A stretch of DNA of 64,000 nucleotides from an uncultured Lacticaseibacillus sp. Its GTDB lineage: Bacteria > Bacillota > Bacilli > Lactobacillales > Lactobacillaceae. Position numbers and translations under genes: made by a program. Shown here piece after piece: positions 44,221 to 53,765 of the stretch. Position 1 is the stretch's first letter, and each line of letters begins with the position of its first letter. The notes beneath the pieces are model-generated. The model worked only from the letters and a program-made list of their open reading frames with translations, ran no database searches and was not told the DNA's origin. The stretch covers positions 1 through 64,000 of the forward strand of contig CAKRNG010000010.1 in assembly GCA_934370925.1 (NCBI GenBank), given 5' to 3'.

Positions 44221-46392
44221 TTGATTGAAGCACAAACGATTCAGCTCGTACAACGCGAATTGACGAACATCACGCACCACCAAGTCACCACCGTCTTGAA
44301 CCTGATGGGCGAAGGCAACACGGTGCCGTTCATCGCGCGGTACCGGAAGGAAATGACGGGGAGCCTGGATGAAGTCCAGATTCAGACGATTGAAGAGGCG
44401 TATAAGCGCGTCACCACGTTGCAGGAGCGCAAAGCGGCCGTCATCAAGAGTATTGCCGAACAGGGTGCACTGACGCCAGCACTTGAGAAGCAGATTCAGA
44501 CCAGCGCGAAGCTTCAGGACGTTGAGGATATCTACCTCCCGTACAAGCAAAAACGGCAAACCAAGGCAATGGTAGCCAGGGCGCGAGGATTGGAACCGTT
44601 CGCCCGCTGGCTGCTTTCTTTCCCCAGCACGCCCCTTGCCCCCGAAGCCAAGCGGTACGTGAATCCCGCCAAGGAAATCGCGTCTGTTCAGGACGTTCTC
44701 GATGGCGCACACGAAATTCTGGCTGAAACCTTCAGCGAAGTCGCGGCTATCCGCAACTGGGTGCGCAGCTTCACGATGCGCACGGGAACTGTCCGTGCGA
44801 CCGTCAAGTCTAAAGGCGAGGTTCTCGATGAGAAGGGCGTCTACCAGCAGTACTATGACTTCGAGGAGGCCATCGCCAAGATGACGTCCACGCGTACGCT
44901 CGCAATTAACCGTGGGGAGAAGGAGAAAATCCTGACGGTGAAGGTGAAAGTCGACACTGATGCCATCCTGAATTACTGCCACTTCAAGTTCATCGGGAAG
45001 CGGCCCAATACGGAAGCAACGGCGTTCATCGAGGCAGCGTACCAGGATGCATATAAGCGTTTTGTCGGTCCTGCAATTGAACGTGAGGTGCGCAATGCCC
45101 TGACAGAAACGGCGGCGAACAAGTCCATTAAGGTTTTCGGACAGAACCTGTACAACTTGCTCATGCAGGCGCCCATCAAGGGAAAGGCTGTCCTCGGCTT
45201 CGACCCCGCCTACCGCACCGGTTGTAAGCTCGCGGTGGTGGATGAAAACGGGAAGTTTCTCGCCAAAGCCGTGATTTATCCGCACAAGCCAGCGCCAGAA
45301 GCAAAACGCAACGCCGCAACGGCTGAATTCATCGACTTGCTGGAGAAGTACCATGTGACGATGATTGCCATTGGGAACGGGACGGCTAGTCGGGAGTCCG
45401 AGGTCTTCGTGTCCGAGGCACTCAAGCAAATTCCGCGTGACATCTATTACGTCATCGTGAACGAAGCGGGCGCGTCCGTTTACTCGGCGAGTCAGGAAGC
45501 ACGGGACGAGTTCCCCGAGTTGCAGGTTGAACAGCGTAGCGCCATCAGTATTGCGCGGCGTCTGCAGGATCCACTTGCCGAATTAGTGAAGATTGATCCC
45601 GAATCCGTTGGGGTGGGGCAGTATCAGCACGATTTGCCCAGCAAGGACCTATCCAGCGAGGTGGATGTCGTTGTGGAACGCGCCGTCAATCAGGTGGGCG
45701 TGAACTTGAACACCGCCAGCTACCAGCTACTGACGCGCATTTCGGGGCTCTCGAAAACCATTGCGACCAATATCGTGCAGTATCGTGATGAACACGGGCG
45801 TTACAACAGCCGCGCAGAACTGAAGAAGGTGCCACGCCTTGGCCCGAAAGCCTTTGAACAGTCAGTGGGCTTCCTGCGCATCATCGGCGGTAAACACGCG
45901 TTGGACAACACGGACATCCATCCAGAAAGTTACCCGGTTGTGAAGAAAATTCTGGCGGCAGCGGGTATTACAGAAACGGATTTGGGGAATAAAGCGCAAG
46001 TGGCAAAGGTTGCCAAACTTGACCTAGCCCCATTCGTGAATGCGGGTGTTGGTGCGGAAACGGCAGCGGACATTGTGGCAAGTCTGCAACATCCAGGCCG
46101 TGACCTGCGTGATAACATGGCGGCGCCCCTGTTGCGGCAGGACGTGTTGACGATGGCTGACCTGAAGCCGGGGATGAAGCTAGAAGGAACCGTCCGCAAC
46201 GTCGTGGACTTCGGCGCGTTCGTGGATATCGGCGTTAAACATGACGGCCTTGTACACGTGTCGAAGATGACGCGCAAGTACGTGAGCGACCCTAAAACGG
46301 TGGTGGCAATTGGCGACATCGTGGAAGTGTGGATTGATAGCGTGGATTTGAAGCGCGAACGCATTCAGCTCACCATGGTTGATCCTGGGTAA
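44221..46392 (+). CDS. tex: Tex family S1 RNA-binding protein
   Basis: Tex is a nucleic-acid-binding protein linked to transcription and RNA decay. From TTG 44221 the protein has 723 residues, the usual length: an N-terminal helical part (GEGNTVPFIARYRKE), a YqgF-like RNase H fold (AIGNGTASRESE), a helix-hairpin-helix part (LTRISGLSKTIA) and a C-terminal S1 domain (GTVRNVVDFGAFVDIGV). The frame opens at 44149, but GAGGGA at 44206-44212 fits the TTG at 44221. It is followed by a terminator. Confidence 0.93.
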   Translation: MIEAQTIQLVQRELTNITHHQVTTVLNLMGEGNTVPFIARYRKEMTGSLDEVQIQTIEEAYKRVTTLQERKAAVIKSIAEQGALTPALEKQIQTSAKLQDVEDIYLPYKQKRQTKAMVARARGLEPFARWLLSFPSTPLAPEAKRYVNPAKEIASVQDVLDGAHEILAETFSEVAAIRNWVRSFTMRTGTVRATVKSKGEVLDEKGVYQQYYDFEEAIAKMTSTRTLAINRGEKEKILTVKVKVDTDAILNYCHFKFIGKRPNTEATAFIEAAYQDAYKRFVGPAIEREVRNALTETAANKSIKVFGQNLYNLLMQAPIKGKAVLGFDPAYRTGCKLAVVDENGKFLAKAVIYPHKPAPEAKRNAATAEFIDLLEKYHVTMIAIGNGTASRESEVFVSEALKQIPRDIYYVIVNEAGASVYSASQEARDEFPELQVEQRSAISIARRLQDPLAELVKIDPESVGVGQYQHDLPSKDLSSEVDVVVERAVNQVGVNLNTASYQLLTRISGLSKTIATNIVQYRDEHGRYNSRAELKKVPRLGPKAFEQSVGFLRIIGGKHALDNTDIHPESYPVVKKILAAAGITETDLGNKAQVAKVAKLDLAPFVNAGVGAETAADIVASLQHPGRDLRDNMAAPLLRQDVLTMADLKPGMKLEGTVRNVVDFGAFVDIGVKHDGLVHVSKMTRKYVSDPKTVVAIGDIVEVWIDSVDLKRERIQLTMVDPG

Positions 46393-46408
46393 GGCTAAGG
46401 GCACACGT

Positions 46409-46443
46409 AAGGTATCGGCGGAGGGCGCGCCGATGCCTTTTTT
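46409..46443 (+). terminator. Terminator of tex
   Basis: The arms AAGGTATCGGCG and CGCCGATGCCTT are followed by six T. Confidence 0.85.
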
Positions 46444-46607
46444 GCACGGTTGGACCGTTCAGATGTTCAATGTTTTGCATGTTTGTGGGACAATGAAGGC
46501 GTTATGAATGAATGCTGAGTTAAGCAAGGGATGGTTTAACTCAGCGCACTATGGACAAAAGTTTTCTGGTTGCTGAATGGGTTGAAATGGTTGGAGGGAA
46601 TAGTGTT

Positions 46608-47651
46608 ATGCATGAAAAAGGACCTCGTTGGGTTATTATTGCGCTGGCGTTGGTGGTGACTGTTGGACTGGCAGGTTGTCACAACAATGATAATCAGCGT
46701 ACAAAATCGGCGAGTCAGCAGACTGTGAAATCATCAAGTGAAAAACAAGTCGAACAAGGCAATGGGAGTTACGATTTAAGTGCAATAAAGGCCTCTTTTG
46801 TCGGCGTTGGCTTTACCTATGCGACGAGTACGTACAATGGTGAAAGTGTTGATAAGGCCATGGATGAAGGAAATGCCCCACAGAATAGTGTGAGTGATTC
46901 TGTTGTAAGGGGTTATTTTGTGTCCACCACAAAAGCAAGAGTCATGCAAGCGCACAGTGCACAACCAACGACAATCGCAGTTGAAATTACACATAAGTAC
47001 GTCAAAGTCGGTGCCCATAAATTTAGCTATACAACACGAAATAATGCAGTGACGTCTTTTGGCGAATCAACGACTGAAAATAGCGATGGTGTGAAGATTC
47101 AATATGAGATGCGTTGGGCGGATACTGCCAAAGCTGAAATCACTGAAATGGAAGAGACGTCGAGTACTGATGCTGCTTCAGAAAGTACTAGTAACGCTTC
47201 AGTGGAAGTTGGAATGAATACTGTTGATACTATTTATAAAAGTAGTTGGTTTGCGAATAATAAAAAGGCGTTGGCGTTGAACCTTTATAAAGGAACCTGG
47301 ACACAGTACGTTGAAGGCACGTACGGACCAGAAATACCGGAAGCCAATTGGAAAGTGCAGAATGTTTGGACCATCAAGAAAGTGCTGAAGCATCCAGATG
47401 GTAGTTATGTGTTTAATCTAGCTGGTAAAGATGGCTATCACGCGCTTCTCTTCGTACCAGAAGAAAAGACGTTAACGAAGAATTGGCAAAAGAACACGGC
47501 AATAACGGATAACACATCCACTGATTTTGCGCGAATTGCTGAAAGTGATGTTCAGAAAACGGATAAGTACTTTGATTTGACGGACTGTTATAATGCTTTC
47601 CAAAAATTCAGTGATGAGGATAGTGTAGGAATATTCTCGCCAGCAGGATAA
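46608..47651 (+). CDS. Lipoprotein of unknown function
   Basis: From ATG 46608 (SD GGAGGG) the protein has 347 residues. It begins with a signal peptide and lipobox LAGC (C24), then a Ser/Gln/Lys-rich linker (about 25-55) and a larger domain with no family I recognise (VGVGFTYATSTYNGESVDKA; MRWADTAKAEITEME). Near residues 220-330 it reads TIYKSSWF and LYKGTWTQYVEG. Its AT content is higher than that of its neighbours (codons such as AAT, GAT, TTT), which could mean a recent arrival. It is a single gene with its own terminator. Confidence 0.75.
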   Translation: MHEKGPRWVIIALALVVTVGLAGCHNNDNQRTKSASQQTVKSSSEKQVEQGNGSYDLSAIKASFVGVGFTYATSTYNGESVDKAMDEGNAPQNSVSDSVVRGYFVSTTKARVMQAHSAQPTTIAVEITHKYVKVGAHKFSYTTRNNAVTSFGESTTENSDGVKIQYEMRWADTAKAEITEMEETSSTDAASESTSNASVEVGMNTVDTIYKSSWFANNKKALALNLYKGTWTQYVEGTYGPEIPEANWKVQNVWTIKKVLKHPDGSYVFNLAGKDGYHALLFVPEEKTLTKNWQKNTAITDNTSTDFARIAESDVQKTDKYFDLTDCYNAFQKFSDEDSVGIFSPAG

Positions 47652-47663
47652 TTCAGATATCTT

Positions 47664-47710
47664 GAAAAGCAACTAATGTTCGCGATATGTGGACACTAGT
47701 TGCTTTTTTT
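47664..47710 (+). terminator. Terminator of the 46.6-kb lipoprotein gene
   Basis: AAAGCAACTA on the left pairs with TAGTTGCTTT on the right, ending in seven T. Confidence 0.85.
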
Positions 47711-47838
47711 AGATATTCCATCCAAAAATTCACATCAATCTATTTCCCTTTACAACAACATCCGGTATGCTATTCAAGGCGTGTTTTTACAACATGGGGT
47801 TGTGCACGACTGTCTACATATTGTGAACGAGGTGCGTT

Positions 47839-48744
47839 ATGGCGATTTGGCATAAGAATGGGAAGTTTGAACCAATGAAGCGACTTGGGGTGGCATTTGC
47901 GAGCGCACTCATGACGGCGTTAGCGTTGAATTTATTTTTGACGCCAGCGAATGTCTTTCAGGCGGGTGCAACTGGGGTGGCCCAGCTGATTTCGTTGTTT
48001 TTGCGGCGAACGGGGATGCATACCGGTGATTTGACGGGGTGGTTCAACTTGTTACTGAATATCCCGCTTGTTTACCTGGCGTGGCGGAAACTGGGTCGGC
48101 AGTTCACGATTTTCAGCATGATTAATACCTTCCTCATTTCCGGACTGGTCATTATTTTGCCAGTGCACGCGTTGACGGATAATCCACTGATGAACGCGAT
48201 TTTTGGTGGGGTACTCACGGGTGTTGGCGTGGGGATTGCACTCCGTTATGGGTTCTCGACGGGTGGATTCGATATCCTGTCGATGTACTTGGCGAAAACG
48301 ACGCGCCGTTCCGTTGGGGTGCTCATGTTCGCGATTAATTTTGTCATCGTGTTCATTGCCGGCGTGGGGATTGAGTGGGAGAGTGCGTTGTACACCATCA
48401 TCTCCATCTACTGCATGACGCGCGTGGTGGATACGATTCACACGGCAAACCAAAAAATGACGGCGTTCATCGTGACGGAGAATCAGGATGCGGTCATCCA
48501 AGCCGTCAGCAAGCGCCTTATTCGCGGTATTACGGTCATGGACTCGCAGGGTGGCTTCATGCGGCATGATAATCATACTTTGATGATTGTGGTGTCGCGT
48601 TACGAACTGTACGATTTAACCGAGGCCACGCACCAAGCAGACCCGCTCGCGTTCATCAACATGGTGGCGACCGTCGACGTATTTGGTGAATTCCTGTCCG
48701 CAGATCAGCAGAAGGAAAAGGCGAATTTGACGGTGAAGAGGTAA
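47839..48744 (+). CDS. YitT family membrane protein (second paralogue)
   Basis: This 301-residue protein has the same plan as the protein at 4218: membrane segments in the first 200 residues with NLFLTPANVFQAGATGVAQL (about 34-53), then a C-terminal DUF2179 domain (ITVMDSQGGFMRHDNHTLM). The glycine-rich block YGFSTGGFDILSM is present. The ATG follows GAGGTGCGTT. The two paralogues are clearly different in sequence and are not part of one operon. Confidence 0.87.
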   Translation: MAIWHKNGKFEPMKRLGVAFASALMTALALNLFLTPANVFQAGATGVAQLISLFLRRTGMHTGDLTGWFNLLLNIPLVYLAWRKLGRQFTIFSMINTFLISGLVIILPVHALTDNPLMNAIFGGVLTGVGVGIALRYGFSTGGFDILSMYLAKTTRRSVGVLMFAINFVIVFIAGVGIEWESALYTIISIYCMTRVVDTIHTANQKMTAFIVTENQDAVIQAVSKRLIRGITVMDSQGGFMRHDNHTLMIVVSRYELYDLTEATHQADPLAFINMVATVDVFGEFLSADQQKEKANLTVKR

Positions 48745-48812
48745 AGGGCAACGTTGCGATAGAATGGGGCGATGTCTTTCTAATAAGGCCCTTTCAAAAA
48801 TGTTTAATATGA

Positions 48813-49025
48813 GTGGAAGTTATTGAGTTATCAAAGGCGTTCAAACAACTGAGTCACTGGCAGAGCGTATTACTACTCAATTTCGTGCAGGAGACGGGTC
48901 TAATGGTATATAGTCAGTGGGTTCAATCGGGGAAGGACGCAGATATTGAGGATGTGATTCAGACAACCATTAATTTGTTGCAGGGAGGTATACAAGCGTT
49001 TTTGTCCGACGACCTTGCTAAGTGA
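48813..49025 (+). pseudogene. Possible C-terminal fragment of a TetR-type regulator
   Basis: This 70-residue frame opens with GTG and has ETGLMVYSQWVQSGKD followed by TTINLLQGGIQAFL, a pattern seen in the last helices of TetR/AcrR-type regulators. The DNA-binding half is missing and no such frame lies upstream. No good ribosome site is seen. It may be a remnant, or a small real protein of another family. Confidence 0.35.
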
Positions 49026-49062
49026 ATGTGTAACACAAAGAAACTCTTTTTCAGTAAACCAA

Positions 49063-49111
49063 AATAGAGGCACCTCAAATCCTGAACTTAGGATTTGAGG
49101 TGCCTCTATAA
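49063..49111. repeat. Perfect palindrome sharing the family A loop
   Basis: The arms ATAGAGGCACCTCAAATCCT and AGGATTTGAGGTGCCTCTAT enclose GAACTT. The inner part AAATCCTGAACTTAGGATTT equals the loop of the A hairpin except for one base, while the outer arms differ. It may act as a terminator for either direction. Confidence 0.8.
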
Positions 49112-49229
49112 AATAAGCATCCAGACCAATCAAGGACAGGATGCTTAATGATCGAATTATCGACTGACAAATTCCACCTCACACTGAGCCGGAATTATCA
49201 CATCAATCGTCAACTAAACTCATTTCGGC

Positions 49230-50201
49230 TTATAGTGCCCAAGCTGAGGCAGGTAATGATTGTGCCATTTTCAGCTGCTGACCCAAAGTCATTCCGACGT
49301 ATTCGCCGTGGCCAAGCAACTGGAGGACACCGTAAGCGCCTGAACTAGAGTTGCGGGCGTTCACTTGACCGTTAGATTCGCGGCGAATGATGGTGGCCCA
49401 CTTGGTAGCGCTGAAGGTTCCCTTGTTAGTTGCGAGCCAGTTTGCCAGTGCGGTGATATTGACGGTACCGCTAGTCTGGTTCATGTTCAACCCGTTGCTA
49501 GAACTGTTGGTCGTACTGGTTGAGGTCGTTGCCTTTTTCGTGGTAGCAGCGCTAGAGGGGCTGCTGGAGCTAGAAGTACTGCTTGCACTAGTTGTGTTGC
49601 TAGCGTTGGAAGTGCTCTTTGCGTTGCTAGTACTACTACTGCTCTTAGCGGGCGTCGTACTTGATGCCTTTGTGCTGGTACTGGTAGAAGTAGTTGCATC
49701 AGGCGTCGTCGTTTTCGTCGTTGTCGTAGCAGTCTTAGCGCTAGTAGCAGTGCTGGTCGCAGGCACAACCAAGCTGAGCTGTTGACCAACAGAAATCAGA
49801 TTAATGTTACTGATGTGGTTGTAACTTGCCAGGCTGGTTACGGAGACGTGGAACTTAGCCGCAATCTCTGACAAGGTGTCGCCACTCTTGACGGTGTACG
49901 TGGTCGTCTTGGTGCTGGAAGCCACAGTACTCTTTGTCGTATTTGAAGAAGTCGTGTTAATTCGCAACTTCTGACCAACAATGATGAGGTTGGCGTTTTT
50001 AAGGTTGTTGTTAGTTACTAATACACTGGTACTCGTGTTGTGAGTTAGAGCCAGCTGGGATAGTGTATCACCAGCCTGGACCGTAATGGTGTTTGTGTCA
50101 GTGGTAGTTGCGGCATTAACGTTGTTTTGCTGAGCCAAGAAAGTTGCTGGCGCAATTGCTAAGGCTGCAGAGACAATCCATTTAACTTGAGGTGATTTGA
50201 T
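49230..50201 (-). CDS. Secreted LysM protein with transglycosylase-like C-terminus, no standard start codon
   Basis: The mature part has two LysM domains (VQAGDTLSQLALTHN and VKSGDTLSEIAAKFH), a linker of about 110 residues of Ser, Thr, Ala and Lys, and a C-terminal domain with RRESNGQVNARNSSSGAYG, the pattern of Apf/SLT-like cell-wall enzymes with a possible catalytic Glu. The signal peptide (KSPQVKWIVSAALAIAPATFLA) lies in frame upstream of the first TTG (50138). Its only start candidate behind AGGAG (50212-50216) is ATC at 50201; the codon before it is GTT and then a stop. Either ATC is used, or the start codon is mutated. It likely binds and trims peptidoglycan. Confidence 0.75.
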   Translation of the reverse strand: MKSPQVKWIVSAALAIAPATFLAQQNNVNAATTTDTNTITVQAGDTLSQLALTHNTSTSVLVTNNNLKNANLIIVGQKLRINTTSSNTTKSTVASSTKTTTYTVKSGDTLSEIAAKFHVSVTSLASYNHISNINLISVGQQLSLVVPATSTATSAKTATTTTKTTTPDATTSTSTSTKASSTTPAKSSSSTSNAKSTSNASNTTSASSTSSSSSPSSAATTKKATTSTSTTNSSSNGLNMNQTSGTVNITALANWLATNKGTFSATKWATIIRRESNGQVNARNSSSGAYGVLQLLGHGEYVGMTLGQQLKMAQSLPASAWAL

Positions 50202-50216
50202 AACTTATTCACTCCT

Positions 50217-50453
50217 ATTTTTTGGGTTTCCTTATCTATCAACAGTGATTGAGTATAGATGATGGATATGACATAGGAACCGCAAACGGATTACATATTT
50301 TTATTGTTATGAAACATTGTAATGTTGGTGAATAATAATAGCTTCTGTTACACGTTCGTAATTTAATGGACTTGAGTGTAAAAAATAGGGTAGTGATTGT
50401 GAAACGTCGGTAACGTCAATTATTTTAATGATTTAGATTGTTTAAAGAAATCT
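50217..50453. other. Intergenic region upstream of the LysM gene
   Basis: About 235 bp, AT-rich, with no gene. A minus-strand TATACT (about 50256-50261) could be a -10 box; the rest shows nothing I can assign. Confidence 0.3.
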
Positions 50454-50487
50454 AAAAAAACACCACCCAAAATCGGGTGGTGTTTTT
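50454..50487. terminator. Terminator of rpsD
   Basis: The arms AAAACACCACCC and GGGTGGTGTTTTT form a hairpin with T-runs on both strands; the minus-strand run ends rpsD. Confidence 0.88.
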
Positions 50488-50500
50488 CGTAAAATCGATA

Positions 50501-51112
50501 TTACAGCTTCTGGTTGTAGTATTCAACAACGAGGGCTTCGTCGATTTCTGGTTCGAGTTCTTCGCGCTGTGGCAAACGAACAAGGGAACCAACCTTCTTG
50601 TTGTCATCGAAGGCAACGTATGCTGCGCGGCTAACGGTTGCTTCAAGAGCAGCGTTAACGATCGCAAGGTTCTGGGAACGTTCGCGGAGGCCAATTTCCT
50701 GACCAGGCTTAACTTCGTATGAAGGGATATCAACGCGCTTGCCGTCGACCGTAACGTGGCCGTGGTTAACGAGCTGACGAGCCTGTGCACGCGTAGTAGC
50801 AAGGCCGAGGCGGTAAACGATGTTATCAAGACGCTGTTCGAGCAGAATCATGAAGTTTTCACCGTGCGTACCTTCAGTAATCTTACCGGCGCGAACGAAG
50901 AGGTTACGGAACTGACGTTCGTTAAGGCCGTACATACGACGGAGCTTCTGCTTTTCCTGCAACTGGGTGCCGTATTCGGAAATCTTCCGACGGCTGTTAG
51001 GACCGTGGTCACCAGGTGCGTAAGGACGACGAGCAAGTTCCTTACCGGTACCGGAAAGGGAAATGCCGAGACGACGAGAAAGCTTCCAAGATGGGCCAGT
51101 GTAACGTGACAT
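50501..51112 (-). CDS. rpsD: 30S ribosomal protein S4
   Basis: This 203-residue primary 16S rRNA-binding protein shows the start [15 protein letters not shown] and an S4 domain ([28 protein letters not shown], in two steps about 91-118). It is a stand-alone gene as in most Firmicutes, where S4 represses its own mRNA. The leader of about 180 nt (51113-51292) has an imperfect stem (GACGACATGGT with ACCATCGTC) that may be the target. The ATG follows TTGGAGGAATTACTCTT. Confidence 0.96.
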   Translation of the reverse strand: MSRYTGPSWKLSRRLGISLSGTGKELARRPYAPGDHGPNSRRKISEYGTQLQEKQKLRRMYGLNERQFRNLFVRAGKITEGTHGENFMILLEQRLDNIVYRLGLATTRAQARQLVNHGHVTVDGKRVDIPSYEVKPGQEIGLRERSQNLAIVNAALEATVSRAAYVAFDDNKKVGSLVRLPQREELEPEIDEALVVEYYNQKL

Positions 51113-51292
51113 AAGAGTAATTCCTCCAAAAATTTTGATTGGAGTAAAATATAGATTAATGGATTTAACACACGGGCAGTTAGACGATGGTTCACCGTTG
51201 CAGCACGGTTACTTCTTCCTTATCGCTGACGCAGATAGGTGCCTAACTGGAGCCGACCATGTCGTCCACCGCTGCAATATTTTACACGTCGA

Positions 51293-51775
51293 CTAATATA
51301 CCGCATTTAGGGCCTTGACGTCAACGTGCTTTGCCAAAGCGGCCGCAAATTCAACTAATGTCTCGCGTTCTTCATTCGAAAAACGGTCTGTTGTTGGGGA
51401 GTCGATGTCTAGAACGCCAATGGTTTTGCCGTCAACGACGAGGGGAACAACGACTTCTGCGTTGCTGGCGGCGTCACAAGCGATGTGGCCGGGAAACGCG
51501 TGCACATCTGGAACGACAATCGCTTCATTCTTTGCGTAGCACGTTCCCACAACACCGGAACCGGGCGTGATGTGCATGCAGGCGACTTTGCCCTGGAAGG
51601 GACCGAGGTCAAGCGTGCCGGTTGCGTTACTAAAAAGGTAGAAGCCAACCCAGTTTGTTTCGGGCATGGCGTCTGCCAGAAGCGCACTGGCGTTACTCAA
51701 GTTTGTGATGGGATTGTGTTCATCTGTGAGTAAAGCGTCGATTTGGTCGATAACAATGGGGTCTAATGTGTACAT
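51293..51775 (-). CDS. GAF domain free methionine-R-sulfoxide reductase (fRMsr)
   Basis: This single GAF domain protein of 160 residues reduces free methionine sulfoxide. It has the family motif VPDVHAFPGHIACDAASNAE, with the catalytic C100 and the resolving C66 (KVACMHI). The middle cysteine, in the GVCGTA loop of relatives, reads GVVGTCY here (C79, three residues later). The ATG follows AAGGGAAGGAACCAAA. It is transcribed apart from rpsD. Confidence 0.88.
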   Translation of the reverse strand: MYTLDPIVIDQIDALLTDEHNPITNLSNASALLADAMPETNWVGFYLFSNATGTLDLGPFQGKVACMHITPGSGVVGTCYAKNEAIVVPDVHAFPGHIACDAASNAEVVVPLVVDGKTIGVLDIDSPTTDRFSNEERETLVEFAAALAKHVDVKALNAVY

Positions 51776-51991
51776 TTTGGTTCCTTCCCTTCACAATCTT
51801 TCACATATGTCATCAAAAGGTATTTTAAGTTGCCCGTTTTTTTGCGATACTGGAGGGCAGGAGGGTGTTCGTGCATCTGCACGGCACCATGTTCGTATTG
51901 TATCCGCGATGAAATTGGAATGCAATGCGGGAGTTTACATAATTTAATGAAAGTTTCCCTAATGTGTTTGGGGATGAGGGGTGCATGCAAG

Positions 51992-53701
51992 ATGGTAGCA
52001 ATGCTAGTCGGACTAGTGATAATCATTGTGATAGCCGCGGTGGCGGTGTTATTCATGCAGCGCCGAAACAACCGGGAGATTGCGACGCTGGATAAGGAAG
52101 TTGCAAATCTTGGGACGGCGCAAATCGAGAAGGTCATCCAGGTGATGCGTGGGCTTAACTTGACGGGCGAAAGTTTGAAGGCCTTCACCAAGTGGCAACG
52201 GGAATATCAGAAAATCAGTGAGGAGTTCTCCGCCAAAATCGAAACAACGTTAATGGATGCGGAAACGACAAACAACCAGTTCCGTTTTTCCAAGACGCGT
52301 GCGTGCCTGGCTGAGTTACGTGCGGTGACGGACAACGCCAAGAAGCGCTACAAGCAGATTCAAACGGCCCTCGACCAGATTCGTGAGGATGAAGAACAGA
52401 ACCGGACACAACTGGCCAAACTCAAGAAGACGTACCAGGAAACGCGCAAGACGCTTCTGGCCAAGAACTTCGCGTTTGGCGATAGCATGTCCGCTTTGGA
52501 GGAACGCCTCAAAGCCCTGGCAGATGAGTTCACGGCAGTCGATGAAGTCAGCGCCAGTGGGGATCATCACGCCGCGCACGACCGGATTCAGGAACTGTCT
52601 GGACACGTGACGGATTTAGCGGACCTCACCGCCACCATCCCGCCACTTCTGACCGAGCTTGTGAAGGAGTTCCCAGAACAACTGACCGAATTGCAGACCG
52701 GGTATGAGCGCTTGACGGCACAGCATTACAACTTCGGCCAGGTGGATGTGAGTGGGCAGCTCGCGACGATTGCGGTTGGCATCGACAACAGCAAGACAGC
52801 ACTTGCAGGACTGAACATCACGGCCACGAAGGAACAGAACAAGGTGCTTGCAACGACTATCGATGGCCTATACGACACAATGGAAGCTGAAATGGTTGCG
52901 CGGCGGGCGGTTGAAAAGGAGACGGACCGGATCTCCAAGTTTATCGCGCACGCCCAGCGTCAGAATCACCTGCTACTGATTGAGTTGGATCATTTAAACC
53001 AGTCCTACAGTTTGAATCACGATGAGCTTGCCATTACGCAGAAGCTGCGGACGGAACTGGCAGAATTCGATAACGAACATCAGCAGGACTTGCAGGCGAT
53101 TGCAGACAAAACGGCTGTTTACAGCGAAATTGATGCACACCAGAAGCAGGCAGATGAACGGTTACGTGCGATTGAACAACAGCAGCACGACATCGACCAG
53201 TCTGTTTCCAGTCTTAAAGCGGGGGAAGAATCTGCCAACATTGCGGTAGATGGCTTTGCACGCGACTTACACAGTATCCGGCGGGAACTCGAACGGTTGC
53301 AGCTGCCGGGTCTGCCAAGTACCTACAAGGACCAAGTGGCACATGTGGCAACGGAGATTGATGCAATTGGGCGTCAGCTTGGCAAGATTAAGATTGACCT
53401 TGATGACATCAACCAACAGCTAATCGGGTTGCAGTCAGACATGGATGATTTGCAGCAGGCCACCACGGAAATCGTGGATTCAGTCGGCTTAATGGCAGCA
53501 CTACTCCAAGCATCCAACCGTTACCGTGAAGAGCACCCTGAGCTCAAGGAAGCGGCCACGAAGACGAAGGCACTGTACATGCAGATTCGCTACAAGGAAG
53601 CGGCGGACACGATGGCAAGCGCACTCGAACAAGCGGTACCGGGCTCATACCGGCACGTGGAAGATGCATACTTGAACGAAAAAACGGAACAACCACTTTA
53701 G
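51992..53701 (+). CDS. ezrA: Septation ring regulator EzrA
   Basis: EzrA is a membrane-bound spectrin-like protein that controls FtsZ rings and cell-wall synthesis at the septum. From ATG 51992 the protein has 569 residues: an outside tip, one membrane segment (about 3-22) and four or more coiled-coil repeats rich in Gln, Glu and Leu. I chose 51992 because GAGGGG is 10 nt before it; the longer frame has cysteine-rich, unlike sequence. A terminator follows. Confidence 0.93.
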   Translation: MVAMLVGLVIIIVIAAVAVLFMQRRNNREIATLDKEVANLGTAQIEKVIQVMRGLNLTGESLKAFTKWQREYQKISEEFSAKIETTLMDAETTNNQFRFSKTRACLAELRAVTDNAKKRYKQIQTALDQIREDEEQNRTQLAKLKKTYQETRKTLLAKNFAFGDSMSALEERLKALADEFTAVDEVSASGDHHAAHDRIQELSGHVTDLADLTATIPPLLTELVKEFPEQLTELQTGYERLTAQHYNFGQVDVSGQLATIAVGIDNSKTALAGLNITATKEQNKVLATTIDGLYDTMEAEMVARRAVEKETDRISKFIAHAQRQNHLLLIELDHLNQSYSLNHDELAITQKLRTELAEFDNEHQQDLQAIADKTAVYSEIDAHQKQADERLRAIEQQQHDIDQSVSSLKAGEESANIAVDGFARDLHSIRRELERLQLPGLPSTYKDQVAHVATEIDAIGRQLGKIKIDLDDINQQLIGLQSDMDDLQQATTEIVDSVGLMAALLQASNRYREEHPELKEAATKTKALYMQIRYKEAADTMASALEQAVPGSYRHVEDAYLNEKTEQPL

Positions 53702-53708
53702 CGTAAGC

Positions 53709-53740
53709 GAAAAAGTCCAGCGTCTGTCTGGACTTTTTCT
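53709..53740 (+). terminator. Terminator of ezrA
   Basis: The arms AAAAAGTCCAG and CTGGACTTTTT flank CGTCTGT. Confidence 0.9.
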
Positions 53741-53765
53741 ATGGCATGGCATGATTTGGGGGGAG

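Noticed and set aside
49387-49785. Leu/Val-rich plus-strand frame opposite the LysM gene
   Set aside because: It is the complement of the Ser/Thr linker codons; it has no ribosome site and LysM coding is clear on the other strand.
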